A DNA stretch of 64,000 bases from Formicarius rufipectus (Eukaryota; Chordata; Aves; Passeriformes; Formicariidae), in the NCBI GenBank assembly GCA_013399695.1, contig VXAU01004947.1, positions 868,990 to 932,989 of the forward strand, given 5' to 3'. Numbering within the stretch: the first letter of the stretch is position 1; each line of letters opens with the position of its first letter. The position numbers and the translations under genes were made by a program. Below are positions 24,573-38,341 of this stretch, in pieces. Below the pieces are notes generated by a model. It ran no database searches. It had not been told where the DNA came from and saw only the letters and a list, made by a program, of their open reading frames with translations.

Positions 24573-27500
24573 TTCTCAGGGCTTATATCATCCCTGGCCC
24601 CCTTTCTGTGGGGGCTTTTGAACATGGCTGCAAGGACTTAACTTTTTCTTATACCAGGGAGAGTTTCTCTGGAATGCAGGAGAAGAAAACATCTAAAACT
24701 GTCTTTAGGAAAGATGCACTTCTAGGCAGGAAGATCTTCCTAAATGAAACAAGCTCTGATCTCCTTGTCATAAATCTTCCCAAAGGGTCTTCTACCCTTA
24801 CATCACAGCACCCTATTTTATCTTCATATATTAGCAAATTTATGGAAGTTTTGCCTTCAGAAAACTTTGTTGCCTCCTTTCTTTTATTTTTGTTCAAATG
24901 CGACATCTCTCTCTGAAGACCATTTCATCTCTCTCCTCACATTTAAAAAGAAAAATATTTTCAGTTGTCCGTCCATTTTTGTACTGAATAAATTACCCAC
25001 ATCAGGAGGCAGGGCCTTCCTGTGCAATGTATTGGGGTTTTCTAATGTTTAAAAATATTTCAAACCTTTTTATATTACAACTCCAAGTCTGATTTGCCCA
25101 CAGTGTGACTTCATACAGTCCAAACAGATGCAACAGCCCTTAATCAGTTGATGACCTGGTGTCAAGGGAAGGAGTGGGCAGTGAGAGACATTTCTGCTCC
25201 AACCCATGGTTTCTCCTCTGGAGATCTGCCTGTGCTCCCTGCAGACACACCAGCAATTCCTTGGAAACTCAGCAGGAAAATAATTGTCAAGAGTTTCTCC
25301 TAGACATTTTGGTCCTAAAGTATCCTATATGCCATTGCATATGTGATGCACCATATGTGGAAGGGAGAGAACATTGTGCTGCTCTCTGTTTATGACATGA
25401 TGATGAAAGGCTCTGGAGTTCATTGGCTGTCCCTACTCAGAAAACTTTCTTTCCTTTTTCAATCAAACCAAAAGAACCTTCTCCATATGCATTAGAAACC
25501 CTGCACTTCAATTCTTAAAACCTCTGCTTAATGTGCTAGAAGTAAAAGGATCCCACAGTCCATTTGGCAAATGACTGTAAATTTTCTGGAAGTGCCTTCT
25601 GACAGTGTACACGGAGCAATTAGCAACTTGCTTTTTCCAGAACAGTTACAGCAACTTGGGTCATAACTGCTTGTGACACCCTCACGAGACTCTGTAGGAC
25701 ACAGCAAGGCTGTAATTTAATACTTGGGCTGTTGTTGCTCTCTGTAAGGCTGTTTCCCTGTTTTTTTTGATGCTGCAGAATGTCCCTCTAGGATACCCGG
25801 GGGAACTAAGTCATAACAGGTGCTCATCATTGATTTTAGTTCCACTTGTATTGCCTAATCATTTTCACTGTTTATGATCTTAGGAAGGTGCAATTAAAAG
25901 AGTTTGTGGCTTTATCTGTCAAGTTCAGTGTGCAAGAGGAGAAGTTTTAGGCTGAGTGTCTCATTGGGTTGCACCATTTTGTCTGCTCTTCCTGGATTTG
26001 TAAACCACACTCTTCATTTGGATGAGTCAATTCCATGCCTGGCAACTACTGAAAATTAACAAGGGTATGCTATATTTAAAGATTAAATCTCCAAAATTGT
26101 GGGATGGAGAGGTGAAGAGAGCAGCTTTTCTTGATCTGACTATCCAGCTGTGGTTGTCATGCCCTGGGTTTCCAACTCCCCAAAGATCAACTTCACACAC
26201 TTGTAGTGTTTGATGAACTACAGATGTTGGGGGACAAAAAGCAACAAACCATCTCTCCATCAAGAAGGTGCTCAACCTTTGATGACCTTCTTTGTTTCAG
26301 AGGATATCAAAAGTTACTCAACATCATTAGCAGTAATTAAGGGTTCTGCCTGGGTAAAACAGTTTATAGCATTTAACAATTTTTCTGTGAAAATAATTGT
26401 CCTCGGGCCCCTGAGGGGAAAGCATGGCTGTTGAAATTCAAAAGAAGGGTTCCCAGAAGTGCTCAGTGTTGACCCCATTGCCAGTCCACTGACCTCTGAG
26501 TCAAACAGATGTCACAGATCTAGGAACAGACACACAGCCCCCTCCATGGCTGTTTCATCCTCACTCATGTGACACCTCAGGAACCTGCATAAACCTGCAA
26601 GTTGTACAAATCCACCTTTCTTCTTCTGTCAGAACCATGTGACCAAGCAGAGAGTAATCAAAGCAGGTCTGTCCCAGTGCCCTTCTCACATATGGTGCTG
26701 CAGGAGAGGGACTCACCTCAGAGGAGCTGGAGGGAGGGTGACCATCAGTAACTGGTACCTTGGTGATGCCCATCTGGGAGACAGTTCACCAGGGAAAACC
26801 TGCAAATCCTGACATGCTCAACCCACCCTAGGGTGTCTACTACTTACAGTGCAGTGGACTTCAGCATCATGGGAACTCCAAAAGAGGAGTTTTCTTTTTA
26901 AAACCTTCAGAATTTTTCTGATATATTCTTAACCAAATAGTAAGGAACTTTTCTGCACTTAATAAGTGGCTGTTACAATGGCACCTCTTCCTCCCAGTCT
27001 CTGCACAGGGATGGGGAGAATTTGCAAATTCAGCTGCAGGTTTCCCACAAGGGGTGTTTCAGTTGGTAGGAGTTGTTTGTTGGAATGTTCTCTCTGACAG
27101 CAAGGTAATTTTATCATGCGCTTTATTATACATCTGAAAACACATGAAATATAAAGCTTTTGGTACTGAGTTGTCTGTTGATTTTGCATTATGTGAACAT
27201 TTAAATTTCATTTCAAAATGTTTTCATTTTAATTTTACTCTGTTACAAGATCTTAAATGAAAAGTTTTAAAGTTGAAGCAACTGTTGAATAATTTCCATG
27301 TTTTGAGAATTATTATGGTAATTTTATGTAATAAGACATTTAGAATATATTTCCATTTTACATTATTCAGAATAACTTTCCCTAAATCTGAGAATTCTTC
27401 ATGGAGAAAACATTCCCACTGTCCTCCAATTTTTGAATTAGTGCTGACAGTTCTTGTTAGTCAAGAAGCAGAATGAAGAACAGAATGGAAGAGAAGCATC

Positions 27501-28090
27501 TTTCTGTTAACAAGTTGTACAAAAGAGAAAAAAAAATTGCTCTCAAATGCAAAATTTTCTTTTATGAAGTATAAAGATGTTTCTTTCTTTTTAGGTTTTT
27601 CTTCTTTAGGGTTAGGGAAAGGGAATAAAAAGAAAAATAAAATGAAAAATGAAAAATGGAAAGTTTATGCAAATATTAAAATTGTTTTAAAAAATAAGTT
27701 GGTTTTATAAGTTAAACTGAAGTTATAAATGAAGATGAATTACAAACCAGAATTGGAATATCTATCTGTTAAGGCTCACTGATCCAGCATGAGAAACCAT
27801 CTTCCTTCATCTACTGAGTGAAAAAGAGGTTATAATCAGAAATCCAAGGAAGGGACTCATATGCTGTCATGCTGAGTGCTGCATGAACACCAAGAGCATT
27901 GGTGCGAGTTGCAGCTCAATCTCCCACTTTCCTGGTGGCAGCTCTTGCCTCAGGAGAATCATGAAAGAAATTTCTACCTTCACTGTCATAAAGCTTCAAA
28001 ATTGACATGATATCAGAGTATCTGCCAGCCCAAAGCAGGTGCTACTGCATCATCTTATCCTCAAATTAGGAGAGGTTTCAAAAAGGGTGA

Positions 28091-28203
28091 TTTATCTCTG
28101 TCATCTCTGTCTCTATCATTATCTGTATCTAAACATATCGATATAATCTATATCTATATACCTATAACAATATGGAGATAAATATATTTATTCATCTCTA
28201 TCA
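28091..28203. repeat. TATC/TCTA-rich low-complexity tract
   Basis: Imperfect repeats of TATC, TCTG and ATATA units, degenerating into AT-rich sequence. It looks like a decayed tetranucleotide microsatellite. Confidence 0.7.
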
Positions 28204-31200
28204 AAAGAAGTTTAGCTTTTGAACTAATCAATTGAGAAAAAAATGAAAGGTTGTTCTACACATTATGCCTAGACATCACAGTCCCATAAGAAAATAGCTG
28301 ACAATCAGCTCTTGTTGTTTTGTTTGTGCTTTGTTTTTCATATTTAAACTGACAGACAGAAACAAGGCTTCTTTGTTTATCTCATCTATTTTGATTGTGA
28401 GAGATAAATATAATACATTACAATGTTGTCACTGGAAAGTAAATATACTGCAAAATGCTCAGTTCTTATGAGACAGAAATGTTGGGTTGACTATTTAATA
28501 TGCTTGTACTACAGAGATAAACTAGGAAAGCTGCCTGGAAATGCAGTAATGAAGGGAATTACATGAAGTTTAGGGTGAAACCTAATTTTTTGCTGCTGGT
28601 GAACACTGTATAAACCGTGGATCTGCCACATTTACCTCTTCATGATGGTGAAGCTGGGTAGAGTTTCTCCTGGCCACCAAACCACTGGGTTAAGATGTGC
28701 TCAGGATTGTCTTTCCCTGTGCTCTAAAGCAACAAGATCTGGGGTGAGGAACAGAACCTGGCTCAAGTACTGCAATCTGCCAGATTTGAGTTGATTTGGC
28801 TTTTCATGTCCTGTGTGCACTTGTAGCAGCCAACTATTCAGCCTGTGTTCTGCAAACTTTTCTTTACAGAAGTTTAAGTTTTCAATCCATCTGTGTAGCA
28901 AAGGCTAATTCATTTAGCATCCTCTACACTGCTCATGCAGAGCTGAGAAAACAGTGGAGTCAGTTTGGTGCCCAAAAGTGTACCCAAGATACGGTCATTG
29001 CATCATATTTAAAGATGAATTCCCCAAAGATATGGGAAAATTATTTCAATTGTTTAAGTGATCTGACTAATGTGCAAGTCTTACTGTAAGTCTTGTTACT
29101 GCAGTGGATTGACATGTCACGGTGACTTCTCAGTCATGTTTCAGCTCATGTTTTGCCATTGGTATGTTTGCTAGAGCAGAAGGAGAATGGTTTATCTTGA
29201 ACAACGGTGAAGTGTATTTTAAGATTATTTTCTTGTAGTCCATGGAAGCATGTGATGATGTATTGATGGATTTGTTCTGTGGTGAACTAATTAAAGTGAA
29301 AGTTGTAGTTCCTTACCCTGATGTCTTCTCACAGATTTGTAAATCATCTTTAGAGCTGTGCATGGCAGCCACAGGACTGTACATGGTAACTCCTCTTAGA
29401 ACAATGTGTTTCTCAAATAACCTTAGACAGCTGATGCTGCTGGTGTCCTTCTTTATGCCATAGCATCTCCCTATTATAACTGTCACAACCTCCCTCCTGA
29501 AAATTGAAAGAAGCTTTAAGTCTTCTAATATCACTGTTTGCTTAAGCAACTCAGATGAAGATCTTATACTTTACAATGTGTGATACTGAAACTAAGGCTT
29601 CTTTGTGCTTGAAATCCATCACAACGAATTCTGAAAGGCAGAAATGGGAGAGATCAACAAAACAGACATTTTCTCATTTTCCTTATTTTTACAGCTCTAT
29701 ATCTCATCCCCATGTTTCCTATAGAAGTTCAGGTATTTTCCCCACAGCTATAAATCCCTATATAGTATAACCACACTATGAATAGTGTGTTTCAATAACT
29801 GGGGTTCTTTTACCAACACAGCAAGGTGAATTAAAGTGAGTTCTTACAGTAGAGAAGAGAGGAACTGATACTTTTAATCCCATTGCAAACTATTAAAATT
29901 GCATGAATCAGATCTGTAGGGGAGGAAACCTCTTAGGGTCAGTATCCATGTGTGGCTATTACTGCTACTTTTCTGAGGTTTAAATATAAGAATGGAAAGA
30001 TGACAACCATGGATGGGTTTTAACTTACATATTAGCACTTATGTACCTAGTGTTAAGCTTTCAGAAGTATTCTGGGAAAAGTTTCCCTGCCTTCAAGGCA
30101 TGACCAGACTGCCCAGTCTTGAGTTGTACAGAGTCCAGCAGAGTGATGAAGAGTCCCTGGGCTGTGTGGAGACACAGAGCTGGGCTGTGTCTTTGTTTTG
30201 TTGAAGTTAAGGTAGCATATGTAGCCAAAGGTTGGGACACAGGCACTAGGGCACATCCATATTCGGCCCTATCGTCAGCATGTACTTTTGAGACTGTCCA
30301 GCTGCTCTTGGATCTGAGTATGTTAAGCCTTGGTCAGAGCCCCTAAGGAGTTGCTGTGCCCTCTTTCTGGGAGGCTAAAGTGTTTGATGGTCCAGTACCA
30401 CACACAGAACTTCACTTTCAAGCACTTATTTCATGTGTTTAAGCTGCAGTAAACAGTTAGTGCCTTGCTACCATACTAGGAGACAGCTAACAGAGGTGGT
30501 TGAATAAACAGATAAAACATAAACATTTTATGAGAACATTAAAGTCAATTGTACAAAATGATACATCACTATAGCAGTACCACACACAATGCCTTCTCTT
30601 GTGGTACAAAACCCAGGAAATGTGAAACAAAGCTCCTGCCACAGTACTAGCTGAAGTCATGTTGTTTTGGCAAGTAAGGGCAAATAACGCTTTACAATCT
30701 TTTATGCATTCACCCAACACATGTGCAAAGAAAATTGCCTTGGCCTGTGGATAACAGAATAGTTATTCCCATTGTAACTATTGCAGTGGACTAGTAATGA
30801 AAAAAATATTTTTAAAAAGTAATGACAAGAAACAGAAGCAAGTTGAGGCTGAGGGAAAACCTCATTGCTCCCTATAGCTTCTTAAGGAGGTGAAGTGCAG
30901 AGGGAGATTCTCATCTCACTGGTAGAGATGAATATGTCAGCTCACTCAAGAAGTTTCTGAAACAGATCAATGGGCAGCCAGAATGCTGAGGCTTTCATGC
31001 TTCCAGGTATGATGCAGAGGATACCCATGCTGTGGTGGAAGACTAAGAGTACCCTCACCATGAGTTGGTAACAATTTTACTCATAGGTGCTGGAGTTACT
31101 AATGACAAGTTATGAATTAGAGTTAGAAACCTTATGAATTAAGTGATAAATAATGAATTTACAGCTTTGATCATTGTTTGGGAGTTTGTTTTCTTTCCTA

Positions 31201-31690
31201 ATGAACTCATATGACTGTAATTTATGGAGTACCTTGTCCTGTACAATGGAGAGATCCAAATGGACTGTGACATTTGGCCATGTAAGGCCAAAGATGTAAT
31301 ATGAAGGAACCACTTTTTCCACAAGTTGATTAATGTAATTAAGTTATGTGGAAGCAATACAGGAAGAATACAGTGTCAGTAAAGCAGCTTCATATCATGC
31401 CTTAAATCAAATATCTTTGCTTGAATCATTTACCACTAACTTTGTTCAAAGAATTTCCCATGACAAATGGGAAAAATATTCTTAGAGCTAAGAAGAGAAA
31501 GACAAATGGTCTGAATCCCTAGGCTTCAAGGAAATATTTTCCTAACAGAAAAGCTTGTTACTAGGAAGAACAACCTTTGGAAAATTATGCTTCTTTAATG
31601 CTCCTGTAATGTTTATCTGGCCCATGAGCTTATCTTTCAAAAGCAAAAGCAAATTCTCATGCTATGCTACTTTTTACCTTTTTTTTTTTT

Positions 31691-31691
31691 N
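31691..31691. other. unresolved base in a T-run
   Basis: One N directly follows about twelve T residues. It is probably a homopolymer length ambiguity in the assembly, not a biological feature. Confidence 0.85.
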
Positions 31692-34387
31692 TCATTATAG
31701 AGGCTACCTCAATTCCTTTATCTTCATTTTGGGAAGAAAGCAAAACAAAGATAAATGAAAAGTAGCAGAGGAAATCAATGTTAGAGAAGAAAAATAGGGA
31801 ATAAGAGGTGCCAGAACTTAAAATGAGTAGAGAGAATATAATGGTAGGGGAAATAACTGATGGATGTTGAGACTTACAGGCCAGTTAGACAAACATTTGG
31901 ATAAACCTCAATTAAAAATGCTCACTGAAGTTCTTGGAAGATTTGCGTCAAATGTTCAAGTAACAGTTCTTTTTCGGCTTCTTCAGAAATTCCTGCTGAG
32001 ACCAAGAGAGCATCCAAAAGCGTCCTTTCTCCTTTATGTTAAATAGAACTTCAGGTGTTCCTTTTCTACATTTGCATAGAGAAAGACAATGCACAGGCTT
32101 AAAACAGTCACAGATGGGAAAGCGACATACTTAAAAATTTCAAGGTTGATATACACAGAAGTTGCAAGTTGATTTTTACCTTACTATTCTCTACTGAACT
32201 AAAAGCTATTAAAAACCAGGAAATATGTTTTTTACTGAAATTGTACAACTACATATTAACACAGCATGCTCCTCCTATCATCCTTGCTGAACTCAAAAAT
32301 CTGTTCATGCTTAGTAAAGAAAAGGCAAACTTGATGAAAACTCAGTGACTGGCATATGCGTGTTGCATCACGTCTTTGGATGTGTGCAACATTAAAGTAA
32401 ACAAAAATAAATCCTCCACATAATGAACATGAAATTGCCCAGCACGTGCTGCGAAAGCTGTTTGGAGAACTGCAAGGACAGCTCCATAGGGAGCTCTCTC
32501 TAGAGGAAGAAAGGTGAGGGTAACAGCAATGAGATCTGTCTAAGAGACATAATTACGCTCTCCCAAAAGGGATTCTTGCTACTTTAAACAGTCAATGATT
32601 TGGGTGTACCTCTGGTGTCAGGAGTGGGAAAACTATCAGGTTGCCTGGCCATTCAGTTCCAGCTTACCATGTCACTGGTCTCCAATGTAAACAGAGCAAA
32701 CCACTCACCAACTCTCCCATCTAAACAAGGGATTTATTTCAAGTATGTGTTGATCCTCTGGAAGAGGTTTACGAACCAATAGTGCCTGACCATTGACATG
32801 AACTCCCATATCCAAAACCATGGTTGCAGAATCATCTCTCCAAGTTGGAAAACTGAACAGATCATGAATAAACAAGAAAATCCCTCTTTAATTTTACACA
32901 AATATTGAAATTTTCTCCCTTGGGAAAAAAATGCATCTGTGGTCCTACCAAAATATTTGTGTGTAACCTATTTATTACACCTACGACAACTTTAAATGTG
33001 TGTAACATTCTACACAAGAGGAATTTCAACTACAAACAAACCAAAACAAAATCACAATCAGTTTGCAACTATTGCAACATTTCAGTATTGTCTGTCTTAA
33101 CATCATAAAATTGTGGTAGTTTATCTCCTATATCCTGCTGTCTCCAAAAATTGGCATAACTGGAAGGAGAATTGATCCAATAGACAACCTTTTTGTAGGC
33201 CCATGTTTGAACTGAGGCAGGTGGAAACCTCTTTCATGCAGTAGAGTCAAGGGACCTTCACACATGAAAAATCTTATCAGGGCTAGAGTAGAGCTGCTGG
33301 AGCAACAGGAACGCTCTGCTGTAACTTTTCCCAGGTGAAGGCCTAGGTAATGAGCTTGGATACTTGGGATGGAAGCACAAAACCGTACCACCAGTCATTT
33401 TGGTTTTGGGAATCACTTCAAACATTAATTTTCAGTTCTTGATTATTTTTGTTTAAGTTCTTAGCACAGAATTTTGCCTGAAAGTCTAGAAGATTCAAAG
33501 TGAAGGAAGACTAATTACCCACAGCACCCTGTAATGTATTGTAAAAATGTAATATCCACAGAGAAATCAAATTAATGAACGATTAATGTTCTTACATGAA
33601 GCACAAATATATATCGACTTGTTTTTATTGAAGGTTACAAATAACTGAAAGGTCTAATGAATCATTCATGAATTCTTTTAAAAGGATGAGACTATAACCT
33701 ATGTTAGTGAACCTACATTCTTATTTTCAGATATTTGACTTTTCACATATTTTAATGATCAGGTTGACTTTGAAGGACAGACAGAGACAGAATCTATTTC
33801 ACCCACTTTTATGATGAGACATGGAGAGAGACATGGAGAAGTCTAACAACTTTCTTGGCACATCTGTGCTTCTGCCTCTAAATCCGGTACAGTGTTTTGA
33901 TACTAGAAGACCTTTGCTATCTAGCTTGTGCTCAGTTTATGTATTCACAGCTCAGCAGAACACATCTCACCCTCCTTATTAGTAAAGGACTTGGTATCCC
34001 TCAGCTCACTACATTATTCCTCAGAGGCCCTTGGTCAACTACAAGGGAGCAAAGAAGTTCAGCCCACATTTATGGGTGTTGCAGCAGAACCAGGGACTGC
34101 CAGTCAGGGCATATATCCCCTTGCACCCTGCATAGTTCCAGGAGAAAAAGCAGTTGCATCCCACACCAAAGAACAGATGAGATGTCAGTGATGCAGTCAG
34201 ATGGAGGCATCTGGAGGGTAGAGTATCTCAGCACAGTGGCCATCACCTGACCTAACCTTCCTTACCATCTGGGCACTTTAAGACCTTCCTAGCCGTATGG
34301 CAAAGAAGAAATGGTCAGATGACAATTTCTGTTACCTGGTCTAGATTACTACTTTGGACTGAAGTCTGTTCCTTTTATCTGACTGGG

Positions 34388-34696
34388 TGTTGTGGTTTAA
34401 CCCATCAGGGAGCAAAACACCACACCAGCATTCACTCGCTGCCCTACGGTGGGATGGGGAAGGGAATAGGAATAAAGGCATAATTTGTGGATTGAGACAA
34501 AAGCAGTTTCATGGGACAAAAAAGGATGGGAAAATAATAAAAATAGATATAAAATAATTTACAAAATAAATGATGCACAGTGCAATTTCTCACCACAAGT
34601 AAATATCCATGTGTGCTATGACCATCACCAGCTACAAGGAAGAAAACTAACTTTATCAGGAATAAAATTTACTTTATCCCAGCCAAAACCAGAACA
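34388..34696. mobile_element. short solo LTR, avian ERVL type
   Basis: The left end, TGTTGTGGTTTAACCC, and the right end, with TTTATCCCAGCCAAAACCAG leading to a terminal ACA at 34694-34696, are the ends I know from a widespread avian endogenous-retrovirus LTR family. Near the left end the 'ccctacggtgggatggggaaggga' block also fits. The 309-base length is well below what I expect for this family, so an internal part is missing. CTGGG (34383-34387) and CTGAG (34697-34701) flank it and differ at one base, as expected of an old 5-bp target duplication. No internal viral genes lie on either side. The frame 34485-34700 is a by-product. Confidence 0.82.
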
Positions 34697-37600
34697 CTGA
34701 GGTTTGCAATTCTTAATGTCTGTTCTTAGACTACTTAATGTGTTACTGATGGAGGTGCAATTGGAAGAGTTAGACCTTGGATCCAAAGGAGTCTTGCAGA
34801 AAGGGGATATGAGAGTAGGAGGGAGGATGGACCAGGAGAAAATTCAGGGTAATCAAAGTACATGACTAAGAGTCATCTACAAAGTGCCTTTCAGCACAAA
34901 AACATCCATAAATACCTTTTGTCTACATTCCAGCTGCCAGGTTTGTTTCTCACTTCACTTACACAACTGGAAGCAAAAACGCACATTTTCTAATTGCTTG
35001 GAATGTGCTCACTAAAATCTGTATATTACCTGTAGACAAAACAAGGCGTGGTGTTTATATTCAGACCCAGATTTCCTTTAAAGGCTTACAGTGCCAGCTC
35101 CTGATGTGATTCCATATCCTCACCGAACTATAATCAGAGATCATTATCAACATGCAGCAAGCCCCACATGTAAGGAATGGGGTTCATAAAAATTTTATAC
35201 AATACATTTTCTTAAATCTCTGGGCAAAATACTGTATATTGTAAACAGACAAAGCCAGTGGAATGCACAATCTCCTGTGGCAGGGACTCTCAGTCAGTCT
35301 GCAGAGTGGCACGGCACAGCAGCAGGGGATGATGTTTTGTTGCTCAGCCAAGGACATAGAAATAACCTCTGCTGTGTTGGAAATCCCACTCCATTTTAAA
35401 CATTTTTATGGGCTAGATTAAAAGATTCAGCTGACAAACTCACAGTGCAGCAAACAGCATGAGGAGCTTTTGACTTCAGTGAAGGAATTCCTGAGTCAAT
35501 GTGCCATGAACTGAACTGTCTACTTCCCAGGAGGGCAGATTCTCCAGCAAGGTCTCAAGGGAAGAAGTAGCCAGAGAATGTGCTCTCACAATTGGTTTTA
35601 GTCCTGTTGAAATCGAGTCTGGTTCTCCTGGTAGTTCAGGAATTATCATTAGTTGTCTTTTAAAGCTCTTATAAGATATGGGGTTGGAGGTTTTTTTTGT
35701 CTGGGGTTTTGGTTTTTTTTTTTGGTGTGTTGTTTGTTTTTGTTTTCTTCTGCCTTTTTTTTTTTTTTTAATAAGTGTTCATTCTCATAATAGAATTTTG
35801 GAAAAATACTGTTTTTAAGTACTATAAAATTTGTCATGACATTTCAGGACTTGGGCCCTATTACACCTGGTAATGCCACACAAATAGCATCTGGATGTTA
35901 TTCCTCTTCTACAGCAGTTGTTGCCCAGTGTGATGAGTACAAACACATCAGGGGACCAGTATTGCTTCTTCTGAGCAGCAGAAAGAAAGGAGGCAAGAGG
36001 GAAGAAAATCAAACCCACAGAAGCTCTGAAGATCTATGCCCACTACCCAAAACAGGTCTAATTTGTCCCAAATTCACTCACATCTTAACATGGGGTTTTT
36101 CTTAGGGGAAAAAGTATTGGAACTCTTTGTCTGTATTACGCCATTCAACAAGTGAGCCCTTGATCCTTGCTTCTTCTCTAGTTTACCCTTTTGGGATGAA
36201 TAAGCAGGAGGGGAATCTGAAGTTATCATCTTCCTTTTACAAATACATGTATGAAACTTCTTCTTGAATTACATTCTCACAAAACTGTAGTAATTGTGTT
36301 AGGAACCACGTGGAGTTTATCCTATCATGAAATGTTACAGGCAGCTCATGGATGATGGATGAAGGGTCAGGCCCAAGCCTCATCATTCTGTTATATTCTC
36401 CAAGATGTCATATGAATTAATCAGTATTTTTATTGCAAGTCATTAATTCAATCACAGAAAATGATGAACTGCATTTATTTAGAACTTATTTGAAATAGGC
36501 AACAACATTTTTCACCTGCACTATTAACTTCCTTATGTTTATTAAAATATACTTTAATTCATATAAATCATCCAAGCAAAACTTCACTTTTCTGAAAAAC
36601 AATTTGTTTTTCTATAAATTTATAAATTCAATTGTTCAGGGTAAAATTTGTCTTCCACTAATACATCATGAAAATACATGCTCTCTCCTACTTCTGTGAA
36701 AATGAAGGCATTAGCAGATTTGTAACTGGCTTAAATTGACTGGAAAAATTGTATGGGATGTTCCAGAAGAGATTAGATTACAGATTACTTAATGAATGTC
36801 TTGCAATTTTATAAGCAGAGAGGAATATAAACTTGGTGCTCTTTAATCAGGAAAGAAGAACTGGAATTTATCATATGTAATGGCTGTTTAATATTCCTTA
36901 CACATCACATAAGTATAAACTGGTACCTGCATGTATCTATTTGTCTGTCTGTCATCCTATCTCCAGATGACAAAATGAATGCAGTAGAGGACACTCACAT
37001 TTACACTGTACACAAATGTGCAGGTTCCCACCCAAATATAGGAGGAATTCATCTCATTGAGATAGATCCTGCAAGCCTATTCATACAGTTATGACCAGAC
37101 AAGAGATTGATATAGCCTCACATGTTCCAGCACACAAGTAGCACATCCAGCTGCATCTTCTCACTGTTTTTGGTACCTCTTTGTCTTCCAACAGAAGATG
37201 CTGAAGAGAACTTGGACAGGGACTTTTTACACTCTGGCTCAAGCAGGTCCTCTCTTGGATCCCCAAAGCTTTGTATCTTCCCCAAGTAGCAGAGGTGTTG
37301 TGGATTCCTCATCCTCTGAGGTAGTTTCTTTGGGCTTCATAAAACTGAAGACCCTTGGGGGTCCCTCAGTTGACCAAAAAACACCTTTGCTATTTTTGGG
37401 GAGCTCCAGCAGCTGCCAAGCATGCACCCATGCCGTTTCTTCCTCTGCCATCAGGGGCTCAAGGCTTTGAGTGCTGGCACCAATCCCATGGAGAGAAAAA
37501 TCTGTTAAGCTTTCAGGAATGACACCTGGGTGGTAAATAGCAATAAAGTGGCAGGCTCTGGCCACCAATTCTCACATCTCTCTTGAGACAAAAACACAGT

Positions 37601-38243
37601 CTACTATGGGCACATCCAGAAACTTTCTAGTACCTTGGCTGCAGTAGAGCAAACCTTGGATTATTATCTACTGCAGAGAACATGTTAGAGGAAATGCTGG
37701 CTTTAGAGAAATTTGTCAAAGTTATGAGGTTGACAATTGGCATGCTTATTAATCATTTATAATTGTAAACATTTTCTTCCCCAGATGCAGTATTTCCCTG
37801 CTGCCTACAGAACTCTCCTCTCTGAGTCATTGTTATTCTGGCTGTATCTTTCCTCTACTGAGAACTGCCCTGTGTACTTTATTTAATATGTGTTTTACAC
37901 TCCTTTCTAGAAGTTTCCAAGCTGCTTTCTCAAGGGACCATGGCATGTGCTTTAGCCTTGTGAAGTAGTTGGAAATAGTAGGCACCAAGGAGGCAAATAT
38001 CCTATGAGCTGACCCAAGCAAAATGAAGGGAGGATCTGTTCCAAATACCCATGAAAGAAATACATAGATGTGAATATCTATTCGCAACAGGGTGGCAGCA
38101 TCTGTGGATTCAGAGCTGTTGGGATGACCAGCCTTTGCCCATGCAACAGAAACTGCTGGATGTCATGTCAGTTTGCATTTGCCCTTGATTTACCTGTTAG
38201 TGGCCATGCACATTCTGCAGTAGCTTTATTATCTCCTTCCCAG
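34697..38243. other. non-coding stretch with a T-rich tract
   Basis: No gene or known repeat is recognised apart from a T/G-rich low-complexity run at about 35690-35772. A minus-strand frame at 37239-37568 (109 codons) has an acidic and Ser/Thr-rich middle and looks somewhat protein-like. I recognise no family, and no splice signals clearly frame it. Confidence 0.55.
35690..35772. repeat. T/G-rich low-complexity tract
   Basis: Runs of T broken by G (ggttttttttgt, ggttttttttttgg, ttttgttttc), ending in about thirteen Ts. It is simple sequence with no tail or duplication to tie it to a specific retroposon. Confidence 0.8.
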
Positions 38244-38341
38244 CAGCAGTACAACTACAGGCAGCAGCAGTCCCAAAGCCAAGGCTGTCCAATCACCCGT
38301 CCTGGCTCTGGTGAAAAGGAGGACAGCCCATAACCAACACG
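38244..38341 (+). other. possible 98-bp exon
   Basis: A pyrimidine-rich stretch (38224-38240) ends in CAG at 38241-38243 and is followed by further CAG units, so the exact acceptor is ambiguous. The right edge is a donor-like G|GTAAGC with GT at 38342-38343. One forward frame, starting at the second base, stays open across the whole segment and encodes a Ser/Thr-rich then basic peptide. The frame starting at the first base hits a stop near the end. I recognise no protein. It could equally be a non-coding RNA exon or chance. It lies in otherwise featureless DNA about 1.2 kb upstream of the SINE-like element. Confidence 0.18.

Larger units (their letters stand above)
18066..34387. other. long non-coding stretch, no gene recognised
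   Basis: Roughly 16 kb of AT-rich DNA without a recognisable gene or repeat family. T/G-rich runs lie at about 18895-18942 and 19726-19760. Locally AT-rich, possibly constrained stretches lie at 18450-18560 and 23200-23480, but constraint cannot be judged from one genome. The longest frame is 22387-22815 on the plus strand (142 codons, no motif). Frames at 24515-24916 (133 codons) and 19532-19906 (minus, 124 codons) are also unrecognised. A single unresolved base is at 31691 inside a T-run. Confidence 0.6.

Noticed and set aside
27605..27623. Interstitial telomere repeat (TTAGGG)n
   Set aside because: Only two exact units, in an A/G-rich stretch. Too short to distinguish from chance.
28091..28203. 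CRISPR-like or satellite array
   Set aside because: The units are 4-base and imperfect, with no spacer structure. It is a decayed microsatellite in a vertebrate genome.
33120..33400. CR1 or other repeat on the minus strand
   Set aside because: The texture resembles a repeat, but I could not match any ordered CR1 landmarks or a tail, so it was not annotated.
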